Shown: one piece after another, positions 9,689-19,348 of the stretch | Position numbering within the stretch: the stretch's first letter is position 1 | Layout: each line of letters begins with the position of its first letter | Source: Candidatus Lachnoclostridium stercorigallinarum | GTDB lineage: Bacteria > Bacillota > Clostridia > Lachnospirales > Lachnospiraceae | Assembly (NCBI GenBank): GCA_019116745.1 | Contig: DXBC01000166.1 | Coordinates: 1-55,458, forward strand | Reading direction: 5' to 3' | Length of the DNA stretch: 55,458 nucleotides | The notes under the pieces: model-generated | What the model was told of the DNA's origin: nothing | The model's input: the letters and a program-made list of their open reading frames with translations, nothing else | Databases searched by the model: none | Made by a program: the position numbers and the translations under genes

Positions 9689-10762
9689 ATGAAAGCATTT
9701 GTATTAAAGGAACCGGGAGTGGTGGGATGGCACGACGCCCCGGAACCCCAGTTAAAACAGCCCTACGGCGCCATCCTGCGGCCGGTGGCGGTGACCCCCT
9801 GTTCTTCCGACGTGCACACGGTGTTCGGCGGCGGTTCTCCCAAGGCTCCAAACCTGGTTCTGGGCCATGAGTGCGTGGCTCAGGTGCTGGAAGTGGGAGA
9901 GGAGGTCCGGGACTTTGCGCCGGGTGAGATCGTGGCAGTGCCGGCCATTACGCCGGACTGGAGAGCGAAAGCCATCCAGGAGGGAAACGACCGCCATGCT
10001 TCCGCGCCGTTTTCCGGTCATCAGCTGGGGCGGAGCCAGCCGGGAGTCTTTGCGGAGAAATTCCTCATTCCCGACGCGGATACCACTCTGGCGAAAATCC
10101 CCGAGGGAGTTACCCTGGAGCAGGCCCTGATGTGCGTGGATGTGGTGACCACCGGTTTTACGGGAGCGGAGTACGCGGATATTAAGATCGGCGATACGGT
10201 GGTGGTCATGGGCATCGGTCCCATCGGCCTGATGGCGGTGGAAGGCGCCAGGCATCTGGGAGCCGCCAGAATCATCGCCGTGGGCAGCCGGCCGGTGTGC
10301 GTAAAGCTGGCGAAGGAATACGGGGCCACGGAGGTGATCAGCTACCGGGACGGAGACGTGGTTCAGCAGGTTCAGGAGCGGACCGGCGGCGTAGGCGCCG
10401 ACTCGGTGATTCTCTGCGGCGGAGGGGATGAGGTCTTTACCCAGGCGGTGGATATGGTCCGCTACGGTACAGGCACTATTTCCAACGTCAATTATTACGG
10501 CGGAACCGGCAGCCTGGGATTCCCCAAATTTTCCGGCGGCCGGGGAATGGCGGGAAAGACCATCCACACGGAGCTGGCAAAGGGCGGCCGGGCCAGAATC
10601 GAGCGCCTGCTGGCCATGGTGAAGTACGGGCGGATCGATCCGCGGAAGCTGGTGACCCATCACCTGTACGGACTGGACAGGGTGGAGGACGCCCTGTACA
10701 TGATGAAAGAAAAAGCCGATGACCTGGTGAAGGTCATGGTGAAAATAGATTGGAAGGATTAA
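9689..10762 (+). CDS. zinc-dependent alcohol/polyol dehydrogenase (MDR superfamily)
   Basis: LGHECVAQVLEVGEEV; VVVMGIGPIGLMAVEGARHLGA. Confidence 0.9.
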   Translation: MKAFVLKEPGVVGWHDAPEPQLKQPYGAILRPVAVTPCSSDVHTVFGGGSPKAPNLVLGHECVAQVLEVGEEVRDFAPGEIVAVPAITPDWRAKAIQEGNDRHASAPFSGHQLGRSQPGVFAEKFLIPDADTTLAKIPEGVTLEQALMCVDVVTTGFTGAEYADIKIGDTVVVMGIGPIGLMAVEGARHLGAARIIAVGSRPVCVKLAKEYGATEVISYRDGDVVQQVQERTGGVGADSVILCGGGDEVFTQAVDMVRYGTGTISNVNYYGGTGSLGFPKFSGGRGMAGKTIHTELAKGGRARIERLLAMVKYGRIDPRKLVTHHLYGLDRVEDALYMMKEKADDLVKVMVKIDWKD

Positions 10763-10765
10763 CGG

Positions 10766-11728
10766 ATGAAGAAGATCAGCGTTGTGGTGCCCTGCTACAA
10801 TGAAGAGGCCAATGTAGGCCCCCTGCGGGACGCCCTGGTAGAAATGTTTCACCGGGATCTGCCGGGATACCGGTATGAAATCCTGTTTATTGACAATGAT
10901 TCTCAGGACCGCACCCGGGAAATACTCCGGGAGCTGTGCGCCCGGGACAAGGACATCAAGGCCATATTCAATGCGAAAAATTTCGGCCAGTTCAATTCCC
11001 CCTACTACGGCATGCTGCAGACCACAGGGGACTGCACCATCCTGATGGCGGCGGATTTTCAGGATCCGGTGGAGATGATTCCCAAATATGTGAAAGAGTG
11101 GGAAAACGGCTACAGGATCGTCATTGGCATCAAGAAATCCAGCCAGGAGAATAAACTTATGTACTGGCTGCGGGGCTGCTATTACAAGCTGATCAAGAAA
11201 CTGTCGGACGTGGAGCAGATTGAACAGTTTACCGGCTTCGGTCTTTACGACAGGAAATTCATCCAGGTGCTGAGGGATCTGGACGATCCCACCCCTTTCC
11301 TGCGGGGAATTGTGGCGGAGCTGGGTTTCCGCAGAAAAGAGATTCCCTATGAACAGCCGAAGCGGAAGGCGGGAAAAACCAGCAACAATTTCTATAAGCT
11401 CTATGACGCGGCCATGCTGAGCTTTACTTCCTACACCAAGGTGGGGCTGCGCCTGGCCACCATTTTCGGCAGCATCTGTTCTGCCATCAGTATGCTGGTA
11501 GCCCTGATCTATCTGACACTGAAGCTGCTGTACTGGGACCGTTTTGCCGCCGGTATGGCGCCCCTGCTCATCGGCATGTGCTTCCTGGGATCGGTGCAGA
11601 TCTTTTTCATCGGACTGGTGGGAGAGTATGTGCTGACCATCAATTCCAGGGTGATGAGAAGGCCCCTGGTAGTGGAAGAGGAGCGGATCAATTTCCAGAA
11701 TGAGGAAGAAAACGGAGGAGACCTATGA
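10766..11728 (+). CDS. GT2 glycosyltransferase, DPM1/GtrB-like with C-terminal TM segments
   Basis: ISVVVPCYNEEANVGPL; AADFQDPVEMIPK; two C-terminal hydrophobic segments. Confidence 0.9.
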   Translation: MKKISVVVPCYNEEANVGPLRDALVEMFHRDLPGYRYEILFIDNDSQDRTREILRELCARDKDIKAIFNAKNFGQFNSPYYGMLQTTGDCTILMAADFQDPVEMIPKYVKEWENGYRIVIGIKKSSQENKLMYWLRGCYYKLIKKLSDVEQIEQFTGFGLYDRKFIQVLRDLDDPTPFLRGIVAELGFRRKEIPYEQPKRKAGKTSNNFYKLYDAAMLSFTSYTKVGLRLATIFGSICSAISMLVALIYLTLKLLYWDRFAAGMAPLLIGMCFLGSVQIFFIGLVGEYVLTINSRVMRRPLVVEEERINFQNEEENGGDL

Positions 11729-13911
11729 AGTATAAAGTGGACGTGGTCAGGATCCGGGAAAACACCATACAGTTAAACGGCTGGGCCATCGGAAAACATC
11801 CGGAGTCCCCGGTGGAGTTTCAGGTGGAGGACGGGAACCATAAACCGGTGGAATTCAAGTATGTGTCCACCAGAAGAGACGATGTGAGCCAGATCTATTT
11901 CGGGAAGACCTGGGATAAGGATTTTGGCTTTGACATTCAGTTTGCCTATGAGCGGGGAGAGAACTACTACCTGTACATCAAATGCGAGGGACGCCGGGTG
12001 CGGATCCGGTATAATGAGGAGCTCATCGCCCGCCGGTCCAGCGTAGCCCACAAACGCCGAGAAAAGATCATGGATCTGATGAACATGGAGACGGTGAAGG
12101 TGGCTTTCGACTTCTGGAAGGAAAACGGCCTCAGGGCTCTGGTGGTAAAGTCAAAGCACAAACTCCAGGGCATCGACAACGACTATGATTACGGCGAGTG
12201 GTATGAGCTGACAAAGCCCATGGAGGAAGAGCTGGAACGCCAGCGCCAGGAGTGGATGGACTATCGGCCGAAGCTATCCATTGTCATCCCCGCCTATCAG
12301 ACGCCGGAGCGGTATTTAAAGGAGCTTTTAGACTCCATATTTGCCCAGACCTATGAAAACTGGGAGATCTGCGTGGCGGACGGCAGCCCCAAGGGGAAGA
12401 GCTGCGAGCGGGTTCTGCGCCGCTACGCCGACCGGGACGACCGGGTGAAATACCTGATTCTCGGGGAAAATAAAGGGATTTCCGGCAATACCAACGCTGC
12501 CATGGACATGGCTTCCGGAGATTTTATCCTGCTGGCGGACCACGACGATACTCTGACGCCCAATGCCCTCTACGAGGTGGCCAAGGCCATCAACGCCGAT
12601 CCCTTAAACGACGTGATCTACTCCGACGAGGACAAGCTGGATATGGACGGGGGCGCCCTGTTTGAGCCCCATTTCAAACCGGATTTCGATCCGGACCTGC
12701 TCACCAGCACCAACTACATCTGCCACCTGTTTGCGGTGAACCGGGATCTGGTGGAGGAAGTGGGACAGTTTGACGAGAGCTTTGACGGGGCTCAGGACTA
12801 CGACTTTATCTTCCGGTGCACGGAGAAGGCCAGGAAGATTTATCACATTCCGAAGGTGCTCTACCACTGGCGGTGCCATCAGGGCTCCACGGCCAGCAAT
12901 CCGGAGAGCAAGCTCTACGCCTTTGAGGCGGGAGCCAGGGCTATCAAAGCTCATTTTGACCGGCTGGGCATCGAGACAGAGTCCATTGAAAAAGGTGTGG
13001 ATTACGGAAAGTACCATGTGCGCTTTGCCATCCAGGGAGAGCCGCTGGTGTCGGTGATCATTCCCAACAAGGACCACACGGCGGATCTGGACGTATGCGT
13101 AAAGTCCCTGATGGAGAAGGCCGCCTACAAAAATCTGGAGTACATCATTATAGAGAACAACAGCACGGAGAAAGCCACCTTTGAGTACTACGAAAAGCTG
13201 CAGAGAGAGCATGAGAACGTAAAGGTGGTCACCTGGGAGCGGGAGTTCAACTATTCCGCCATCAACAATTTCGGCGTGAAATACGCTTCAGGGGATTATT
13301 TCCTGTTCCTAAACAACGACACGGAGATCATCGAGCCGGACACCATCCAGGAGATGCTGGGATACTGCCAGCGGGAGGATGTGGGAGCGGTGGGAGCGAG
13401 ACTCCTCTATCAGGACGACACCATCCAGCACGCCGGCGTGGTGGTGGGCTTCGGCGGCATCGCCGGCCACACCTTCATCGGTCTCCACAAGTCGGAGAAC
13501 AGCTATTTCCACCGGGCTATGTGCGCCCAGGACTACAGCGCCGTCACGGCGGCCTGCATGATGACGAAACGGCAGGTGTTTGAGGCGGCGAAAGGCTTTT
13601 CCGAGGAGCTGGCAGTGGCCTTCAACGACATTGACTACTGCATGAAGGTGCGGGCCCAGGACAAGCTGGTGGTGTACAATCCCTACGCCCTTCTGTACCA
13701 CTATGAGTCCAAATCCAGGGGACTGGAGGACACGCCGGAAAAGATCGCCCGCTTCAACCGGGAAATCAGGATCTTTTCTGAAAAATGGCCGGATATTCTG
13801 AAAAACGGGGATCCTTACTACAACCCCAATCTGACCCTGCGCAAGTCCAATTTTGCCCTGAGGGACTTAAAGAAAGAGAAAATCGGGGAGCCCTATCCCC
13901 TGGAGATCTGA
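11725..13911 (+). CDS. glycosyltransferase with N-terminal extra domain and two GT2 domains
   Basis: LSIVIPAYQTPERYLKELLDSI...LADHDDTLTPNALYE and VSVIIPNKDHTADLDVCVKSL...FLFLNNDTEIIEPD. Confidence 0.9.
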   Translation: MKYKVDVVRIRENTIQLNGWAIGKHPESPVEFQVEDGNHKPVEFKYVSTRRDDVSQIYFGKTWDKDFGFDIQFAYERGENYYLYIKCEGRRVRIRYNEELIARRSSVAHKRREKIMDLMNMETVKVAFDFWKENGLRALVVKSKHKLQGIDNDYDYGEWYELTKPMEEELERQRQEWMDYRPKLSIVIPAYQTPERYLKELLDSIFAQTYENWEICVADGSPKGKSCERVLRRYADRDDRVKYLILGENKGISGNTNAAMDMASGDFILLADHDDTLTPNALYEVAKAINADPLNDVIYSDEDKLDMDGGALFEPHFKPDFDPDLLTSTNYICHLFAVNRDLVEEVGQFDESFDGAQDYDFIFRCTEKARKIYHIPKVLYHWRCHQGSTASNPESKLYAFEAGARAIKAHFDRLGIETESIEKGVDYGKYHVRFAIQGEPLVSVIIPNKDHTADLDVCVKSLMEKAAYKNLEYIIIENNSTEKATFEYYEKLQREHENVKVVTWEREFNYSAINNFGVKYASGDYFLFLNNDTEIIEPDTIQEMLGYCQREDVGAVGARLLYQDDTIQHAGVVVGFGGIAGHTFIGLHKSENSYFHRAMCAQDYSAVTAACMMTKRQVFEAAKGFSEELAVAFNDIDYCMKVRAQDKLVVYNPYALLYHYESKSRGLEDTPEKIARFNREIRIFSEKWPDILKNGDPYYNPNLTLRKSNFALRDLKKEKIGEPYPLEI

Positions 13912-13913
13912 TT

Positions 13914-14918
13914 ATGAACAAGGTAACGGTTATCATACCAAATTACAACGGCCTGCGGTTTATGGAACCCTGTCTGGAAGCCTTAAAGCAGCAGAATTTT
14001 AAGGAATTTGACCTGCTGGTGGTGGACAACGGCTCCCAGGACGGGAGCGCGGAGTGGCTGAGAAAGCGGGGAATTCCCGCCATCTTTCTGGACAGCAACA
14101 CCGGTTTTTCCGGAGCGGTGAATACGGGGATCCGGGCGGTGTCCACCCCTTATGTGATTCTGCTGAACAATGACACAGTGCCCTTCCCCGACTATGTGGG
14201 GGAGCTGGTGCGCTGTCTGGACCGGTTTCCGGAGGTGTTCTCCGCCAGCAGCAAGATGATCCAGCTGTATCATAGGGAGCTGATGGACGACGCGGGAGAC
14301 ATGTACAGCGTCCTGGGCTGGGCCTACCAGCGGGGAGTGGGACAGCCCTCCTCCGGGTATCAGAGGGCCTGCCAGGTGTTTGCGGCCTGCGCCGGGGCGG
14401 CCATCTACCGGCGGGAGGTATTTGAGGAGATCGGGTACTTTGACGAAAGCCACTTTGCCTATCTGGAAGACATTGACGTGGGCTACCGGGCAAAAATCCA
14501 CGGCTACCGGAACGTGTACTGTCCCACGGCGAAGATCTACCATGTGGGCAGCGGCACCAGCGGCTCCAAATACAATTCCTTTAAGGTCCGCCTGGCGGCC
14601 CGGAACAATGTGTACCTGAATTATAAAAATATGCCTCTGCTTCAGCTGATGTTAAACGCCGTTCCCATAGGAGCGGGGATGGCGGTGAAATACGCATTCT
14701 TTAAAAAGCTGGGGTTCGGACAGGATTACCGGGACGGGGTGCGGGAAGGCTTCGCCACCCTGAAAAACTGCAGAAAGGTTCCCTATCGCCCGGAACATCT
14801 GAGACACTATGTGCAGATTCAGATAGAGCTGATCTGGGGGACGTTTCTCTATGTCTGGGAGTTTGGAAAACGCCGGCTGAGAAAGCTGGGAACCGGCCCG
14901 GCTTCTGCGGAAAAATGA
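13914..14918 (+). CDS. GT2 glycosyltransferase (rhamnosyltransferase-like)
   Basis: VTVIIPNYNGLRFMEPCLEAL; VILLNNDTVPF; FAYLEDIDVGYRAKIHGYRN. Confidence 0.9.
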   Translation: MNKVTVIIPNYNGLRFMEPCLEALKQQNFKEFDLLVVDNGSQDGSAEWLRKRGIPAIFLDSNTGFSGAVNTGIRAVSTPYVILLNNDTVPFPDYVGELVRCLDRFPEVFSASSKMIQLYHRELMDDAGDMYSVLGWAYQRGVGQPSSGYQRACQVFAACAGAAIYRREVFEEIGYFDESHFAYLEDIDVGYRAKIHGYRNVYCPTAKIYHVGSGTSGSKYNSFKVRLAARNNVYLNYKNMPLLQLMLNAVPIGAGMAVKYAFFKKLGFGQDYRDGVREGFATLKNCRKVPYRPEHLRHYVQIQIELIWGTFLYVWEFGKRRLRKLGTGPASAEK

Positions 14919-15026
14919 TAAAAAATTCATGAACCCGTAACAGAAAAACAGATATATTGTAAGAATTTGTTAATGACAGGCACCTGGGCTTCATGTATAA
15001 TAAGTAAGATATTGAGGTGATTAGCA

Positions 15027-16439
15027 ATGATTAAAGACCATCAGCGGGAATTTAACCAGTTTCAGGTGGTTCTGGATGCCATCGTGATTATTCTGTCCTA
15101 CGCTCTGGCCTGGTTATTGATGATAAACGGATTTGTTCCTACCAGGGGAGATGCTCTGCGGGCGGAATTCTATCTGATGGCTCTGCTGATCGTCATACCG
15201 GTCTATCTGCTCCTGTATGCGGTGTTTCAGCTGTATACGCCGAAGCGGGTCCAGGGGAGGCGGCTGGAGTTTGCCAATATCTGCAAGGCCAATTCCATCG
15301 GCCTTCTGATGTTTACCCTGGTTCTGTACCTGATCAGCAAGAACCCGTACTGGTACAATTTCTCCAGAGCCATGGTTCTGTATTTCTTTGTGATCAACAT
15401 TACGCTGGAGACGCTGGAGAGGAATCTGATCCGCATGATGCTGCGCTCCATGCGGGCCAGAGGCTATAATCTGAAGCACGTCCTGCTGGTGGGGTACAGC
15501 CGGGCAGCGGAGGGGTATATTGACCGGGTCAAGCAGAATCCGGAGTGGGGATATCACATCGCCGGGATTCTGGATGATCACAAGGCGCTGGGGGAGGAAT
15601 ACAAGGGGATACGGGTGCTGGGTACGATCCAGGACCTGCAGTCCATTCTGGATATGAATGTGCTGGACGAGATCGCCATTACTCTGAGCATCGATCAGTT
15701 CAGCGATCTGGGAGCCATTGTGGCAGTCTGTGAAAAGTCCGGCGTGCATACGAAATTTATCCCTGACTATAATAACATTATTCCCACCAGGCCCTATATG
15801 GAAGACCTTCTGGGGCTTCCGGTAATACACATCCGCCATGTACCACTTACCAACGGAATCAATAAGTTCATGAAGCGGACGGTGGATATTTTCGGGTCTA
15901 TTGTGGCCATTATCCTGTTTTCTCCGGTGATGCTGGCGGCAGCCATTCTGGTGAAGGTCACGTCTCCCGGACCGGTGATTTTCTGTCAGGAACGGGTGGG
16001 ACTTCACAACCGCCCCTTCAAAATGTACAAGTTCCGTTCCATGGAGGTACAGGCTCCGTCCGATGAGAAGAGCAAATGGACGACTCCCCACGATCCGCGG
16101 GTGACCCCGGTGGGACGTTTTATCCGGAAAACCAGCATCGATGAAATGCCTCAGTTTTTCAACATACTGAAAGGCGACATGAGTCTGGTGGGGCCGAGAC
16201 CGGAACGGCCGTTTTTTGTGGAAAAATTCAAGGAAGAGATTCCCCGCTACATGGTAAAGCATCAGGTGCGCCCCGGCCTCACCGGCTGGGCTCAGGTAAA
16301 CGGCTATCGGGGAGATACTTCCATCACCAAACGGATTGAATACGATCTGTATTACATCGAAAACTGGACCCTTGGACTGGATTTTAAAATCCTGTTTCTT
16401 ACTGTGTTCAAGGGCTTTATCAATAAAAACGCTTACTAG
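15027..16439 (+). CDS. exopolysaccharide polyprenyl glycosylphosphotransferase (WcaJ/undecaprenyl-P sugar transferase family)
   Basis: N-terminal TM helices, CoA-binding-like domain, FKMYKFRSMEVQAP...TSIDEMPQFFNILKGDMSLVGPRPERPFFVEKF...VRPGLTGWAQVNGYRGDT. Confidence 0.93.
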   Translation: MIKDHQREFNQFQVVLDAIVIILSYALAWLLMINGFVPTRGDALRAEFYLMALLIVIPVYLLLYAVFQLYTPKRVQGRRLEFANICKANSIGLLMFTLVLYLISKNPYWYNFSRAMVLYFFVINITLETLERNLIRMMLRSMRARGYNLKHVLLVGYSRAAEGYIDRVKQNPEWGYHIAGILDDHKALGEEYKGIRVLGTIQDLQSILDMNVLDEIAITLSIDQFSDLGAIVAVCEKSGVHTKFIPDYNNIIPTRPYMEDLLGLPVIHIRHVPLTNGINKFMKRTVDIFGSIVAIILFSPVMLAAAILVKVTSPGPVIFCQERVGLHNRPFKMYKFRSMEVQAPSDEKSKWTTPHDPRVTPVGRFIRKTSIDEMPQFFNILKGDMSLVGPRPERPFFVEKFKEEIPRYMVKHQVRPGLTGWAQVNGYRGDTSITKRIEYDLYYIENWTLGLDFKILFLTVFKGFINKNAY

Positions 16440-16488
16440 AACCAGAAAAAAACGCCCGTGGGGCGCAGTATGCAGGAAGAGGTAAAAC

Positions 16489-18792
16489 ATGAGCCAGGAA
16501 TATGAGTATGAGGCCGGGCGCTCCAGAGCCAGGCAGAGCAGGAGACGTCCGTCCGCGGCGGAACCGCGGGCAGTACGCCGGACAGGGATGGGGATCCCTG
16601 ACGGCGCGGATAGAGAGGAAGCGGCGGCAAGACAGACCGCATATGCCCGTTCATCGGGAAATTCGCCTGCGGCGGCGAGGCGGGCTACGCCTCCGGACGC
16701 GGGACGCCGCCATGCAGGGATCGGACGAGGCAGAGAGGATGACGGGCTTCAGCTATGGAATGAGCTGGCCAGCCGCGCGTCCGCGGGCAGCCGCAGATCT
16801 GCAGGGACCGGATCGGTTTCGGGGGCAGCTGGAGGCGCCTCCGGAGTGACGAGAGCAGCGTCCGGGATGACGGGAGCTGTGAGACCGGCATCTGGAGCGA
16901 CGGGAACGGCCCCCAGAGTAGCGAGACCGGCATCTGGAGCGGCGGGAGCGGCCCCCAGAGTGACGAGACCGGCATCGGGGACGACAGGAGCAGCTTCCGG
17001 AACATCGGGAACGGCATCTGCTGACAGCGGCTTTTCCGGCGGCAGCGGAGGGGCTGGAAATGGTTCCGGCGGCGGAAACGGCTCCGGCGGCGGAGACTCA
17101 GGTTCCGGAAGACGGCGCAGAAATTCCGGTCAGAAGAAAGATATGTCACCGGAGGCAAAGCGCCGCAGAAGAATCATCAAGTTTATTGTGGCGGAGTGTT
17201 TTGCTCTGATATTTATTTTCTGCTATGCCTTTGTGGCCAGGAGATGGTCTCTGCTGCAGCGGGATGAAAGCTTCAGCGTTCAGACGGTCAAGAATGAGGA
17301 GCTGGCGGAGGAAACTCTGCAGAAGATGGAGGGCTACTGGACGGTGGCCGTGTTCGGCGTGGACAGCCGCGGAACCAATACGGGGAAAGGCGCCAACGCC
17401 GATGTGAACATGATTTTCAACATCAACAGGGATACGGGGGAGATCCGGATTGTCTCCGTGTTCCGTGATTCCTATCTGAATATTGACGACAGCGGCAGCT
17501 ACAACAAGATCAATCAGGCTTACTTTGTGGGCGGGCCCAGCCAGGCTGTAAAGGCCCTGAATAAAAACCTGGATCTGGATATTCAGGAATATGTGACGTT
17601 CAACTGGAAAGCTGTGGCGGAAGCCATTAATATTCTCGGCGGCATCGATATGGAGATCAGCCGTGCAGAGTTTTCCTACATCAACTCGTTTATTACGGAG
17701 ACTCAGAAGGTAACGGGAATTCCCACCACCCAGCTGAGCCATGCGGGTATGAATCATCTGGACGGCGTTCAGGCGGTGGCTTATGGACGTCTGCGTCTGA
17801 TGGATACGGATTTTGCCAGGACGGAGCGCCAGAGAAAGGTAATTGAGGCTGCCTTTGAGAAGGCGAAGCAGGCAGATTTTTCTGTGCTGAACAATATTAT
17901 TGTGACAGTGGCTCCCCTGGTGTCCACCAACATCGACACCGGAGATCTGGTGGAGATGGCTCAGAATATCAGCAAGTACCACATCGGCGAGACGGGAGGC
18001 TTCCCCTTCGCCAGAGGCGATGCCAATATGGGAAGAAAGGGAGCCTGCGTGATCCCGACCACCCTGGAGAGCAATGTGGTGGAGCTTCACAATTTCCTCT
18101 TTGACGATGAGGACTATACCACTACGGAACAGGTGAAGCAGATCAGCGCAAAAATTATTTCCGACACGGGACTGTCCAAAGAGGGAGAGTTTGTCTACCA
18201 TGCGGATACCAGCGGCGGAGCGGTTTACCGTCCCACTACAGAGGCCGCTACGGAGGAGACCAGCGAACAGCTGGAGACGGATGAGAATGGAAATCCCATT
18301 GAGACCAGTGAGCCGGAGACGGATGAAAATGGAAATCCCATTGAGACCAGCGAACCGGAGACAGATGAGGACGGAAATCCCATCGAAACCAGTCCCGGGG
18401 AGTCTCAGACTGACGAATTCGGCATGCTGATCCCCACGGAGAGCGGAACGGGCACAAGGCCGTCTTCCAGTGAGAGCAGCAGCGCGGGACAGGGAGAAAG
18501 CCAGAGCCGTCCGGGAAGTACAGAGAGCGGAACCCGGCCCAGCCGGCCCGGCAGTACGGATTCTGTCCGGCCATCTGCTTCTGAGGAGAGTACGGAGGCC
18601 TCCGGAGGTCCTATTATCAATTCGCCTACCAGGCCGGAGGAGACAACTGTAGACTGGAACGGCCCGGGAGGAGAGATCCGTGATCAGGTGGAGGCACCTT
18701 CTTCCACCGGCGACGGAGTGATTCTGCCTCCGTCCACCACGGCGGCGGTTTCGGAGACGTCCGCCCAGGAGCCCATCTCTCCCCTGCAGTGA
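16489..18792 (+). CDS. LytR-CpsA-Psr (LCP) family protein with long low-complexity termini
   Basis: TM IIKFIVAECFALIFIFCYAFVARR then VAVFGVDSRGTNTGKGANADVNMIFNINRDTGEIRIVSVFRDSYL, LSHAGMNHLDGVQAVAYGRLRLMDTDFARTERQRKVI. Confidence 0.92.
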   Translation: MSQEYEYEAGRSRARQSRRRPSAAEPRAVRRTGMGIPDGADREEAAARQTAYARSSGNSPAAARRATPPDAGRRHAGIGRGREDDGLQLWNELASRASAGSRRSAGTGSVSGAAGGASGVTRAASGMTGAVRPASGATGTAPRVARPASGAAGAAPRVTRPASGTTGAASGTSGTASADSGFSGGSGGAGNGSGGGNGSGGGDSGSGRRRRNSGQKKDMSPEAKRRRRIIKFIVAECFALIFIFCYAFVARRWSLLQRDESFSVQTVKNEELAEETLQKMEGYWTVAVFGVDSRGTNTGKGANADVNMIFNINRDTGEIRIVSVFRDSYLNIDDSGSYNKINQAYFVGGPSQAVKALNKNLDLDIQEYVTFNWKAVAEAINILGGIDMEISRAEFSYINSFITETQKVTGIPTTQLSHAGMNHLDGVQAVAYGRLRLMDTDFARTERQRKVIEAAFEKAKQADFSVLNNIIVTVAPLVSTNIDTGDLVEMAQNISKYHIGETGGFPFARGDANMGRKGACVIPTTLESNVVELHNFLFDDEDYTTTEQVKQISAKIISDTGLSKEGEFVYHADTSGGAVYRPTTEAATEETSEQLETDENGNPIETSEPETDENGNPIETSEPETDEDGNPIETSPGESQTDEFGMLIPTESGTGTRPSSSESSSAGQGESQSRPGSTESGTRPSRPGSTDSVRPSASEESTEASGGPIINSPTRPEETTVDWNGPGGEIRDQVEAPSSTGDGVILPPSTTAAVSETSAQEPISPLQ
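16882..17007 (+). repeat. 42-nt tandem repeat, about 3 units, in the N-terminal region of the LCP gene
   Basis: RPASGATGTAPRVA / RPASGAAGAAPRVT / RPASGTTGAASGTS. Confidence 0.8.
18274..18396 (+). repeat. 42-nt tandem repeat, about 3 units, in the C-terminal region of the LCP gene
   Basis: ETDENGNPIETSEP x2 then ETDEDGNPIETSP; DNA units gagacggatgaraatggaaatcccattgagaccag. Confidence 0.9.
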
Positions 18793-18859
18793 GAGGAAGA
18801 GTTTCGGTCCGTCATCTGACGGGTACAGCGGAAAAAGTCTGCCGGAGGGGAAAAAACTC

Positions 18860-18888
18860 TTGACATTTTATACAATGTGAGTTAGAAT
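18860..18888 (+). promoter_or_regulatory. sigma-A type promoter for the leu operon
   Basis: TTGACA (18860-18865), 17 nt spacer, TAGAAT (18883-18888). Confidence 0.75.
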
Positions 18889-18899
18889 TTTGAAAAATT

Positions 18900-19215
18900 A
18901 ATTATACGCGATGACGGGGAAAAAGCCTATCCAGGACGTGTACAGAGAGCTGCCGGGCGGTGCGAGGCAGAGATGTCGGATATGTATACTGGCCCCTGAG
19001 CACTCGGCTGAACCGCTGCCGGCTCTTTTAAGGAGAGGCAGAAGCAGTAGGCCCGAGCGGAATCCCACCGTTATCCGGGAAGCGGTTCGTAGATTTACCG
19101 ACCGTACAGAGCGGCTGTCACACAGCAATGAGAGTGGTACCGCGGGAGCTTTGAATGAATATGGCTCTCGTCTCTCAAGGGGCAATACCCTTGAGGGACG
19201 GGGGCCTTTTTGTAT
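18900..19215 (+). ncRNA. T-box leader (presumed leucine-specific)
   Basis: T-box signature aatgagagtggtaccgcgg (19127-19145) preceded by a structured leader, followed by terminator/antiterminator; upstream of leuACDB; specifier codon not resolved by eye. Confidence 0.85.
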
Positions 19216-19216
19216 C
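19163..19216 (+). terminator. T-box intrinsic terminator
   Basis: ggctctcgtctctcaaggggcaatacccttgagggacgggggccttttt. Confidence 0.85.
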
Positions 19217-19348
19217 CATCAAAAGCGGCTCCCGCCCTCTGAAAGCCCCCAGCGCTGTCCTTTACGGACGGCGGCCGGCTGCGGAATGAGCGGCTTCGGC
19301 CCGGCGCAAAAAGCCGGGCACCTATGTTCAGTAAGGAGGAAAAACGAT

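Noticed and set aside
9393-15686. Additional TTACTCTG copies at 9393-9400 and 15679-15686
   Set aside because: Isolated copies inside conserved coding genes, about the frequency expected by chance; not linked to the IS
15114-16490. 458-aa minus-strand ORF opposite the glycosylphosphotransferase
   Set aside because: Shadow ORF
16882-18396. Tandem repeats considered as a CRISPR array
   Set aside because: In-frame amino-acid repeats without unique spacers
18911-19348. N-terminal extension of leuA in the ORF track
   Set aside because: This region is the T-box leader with its terminator; real start is ATG 19349 with SD
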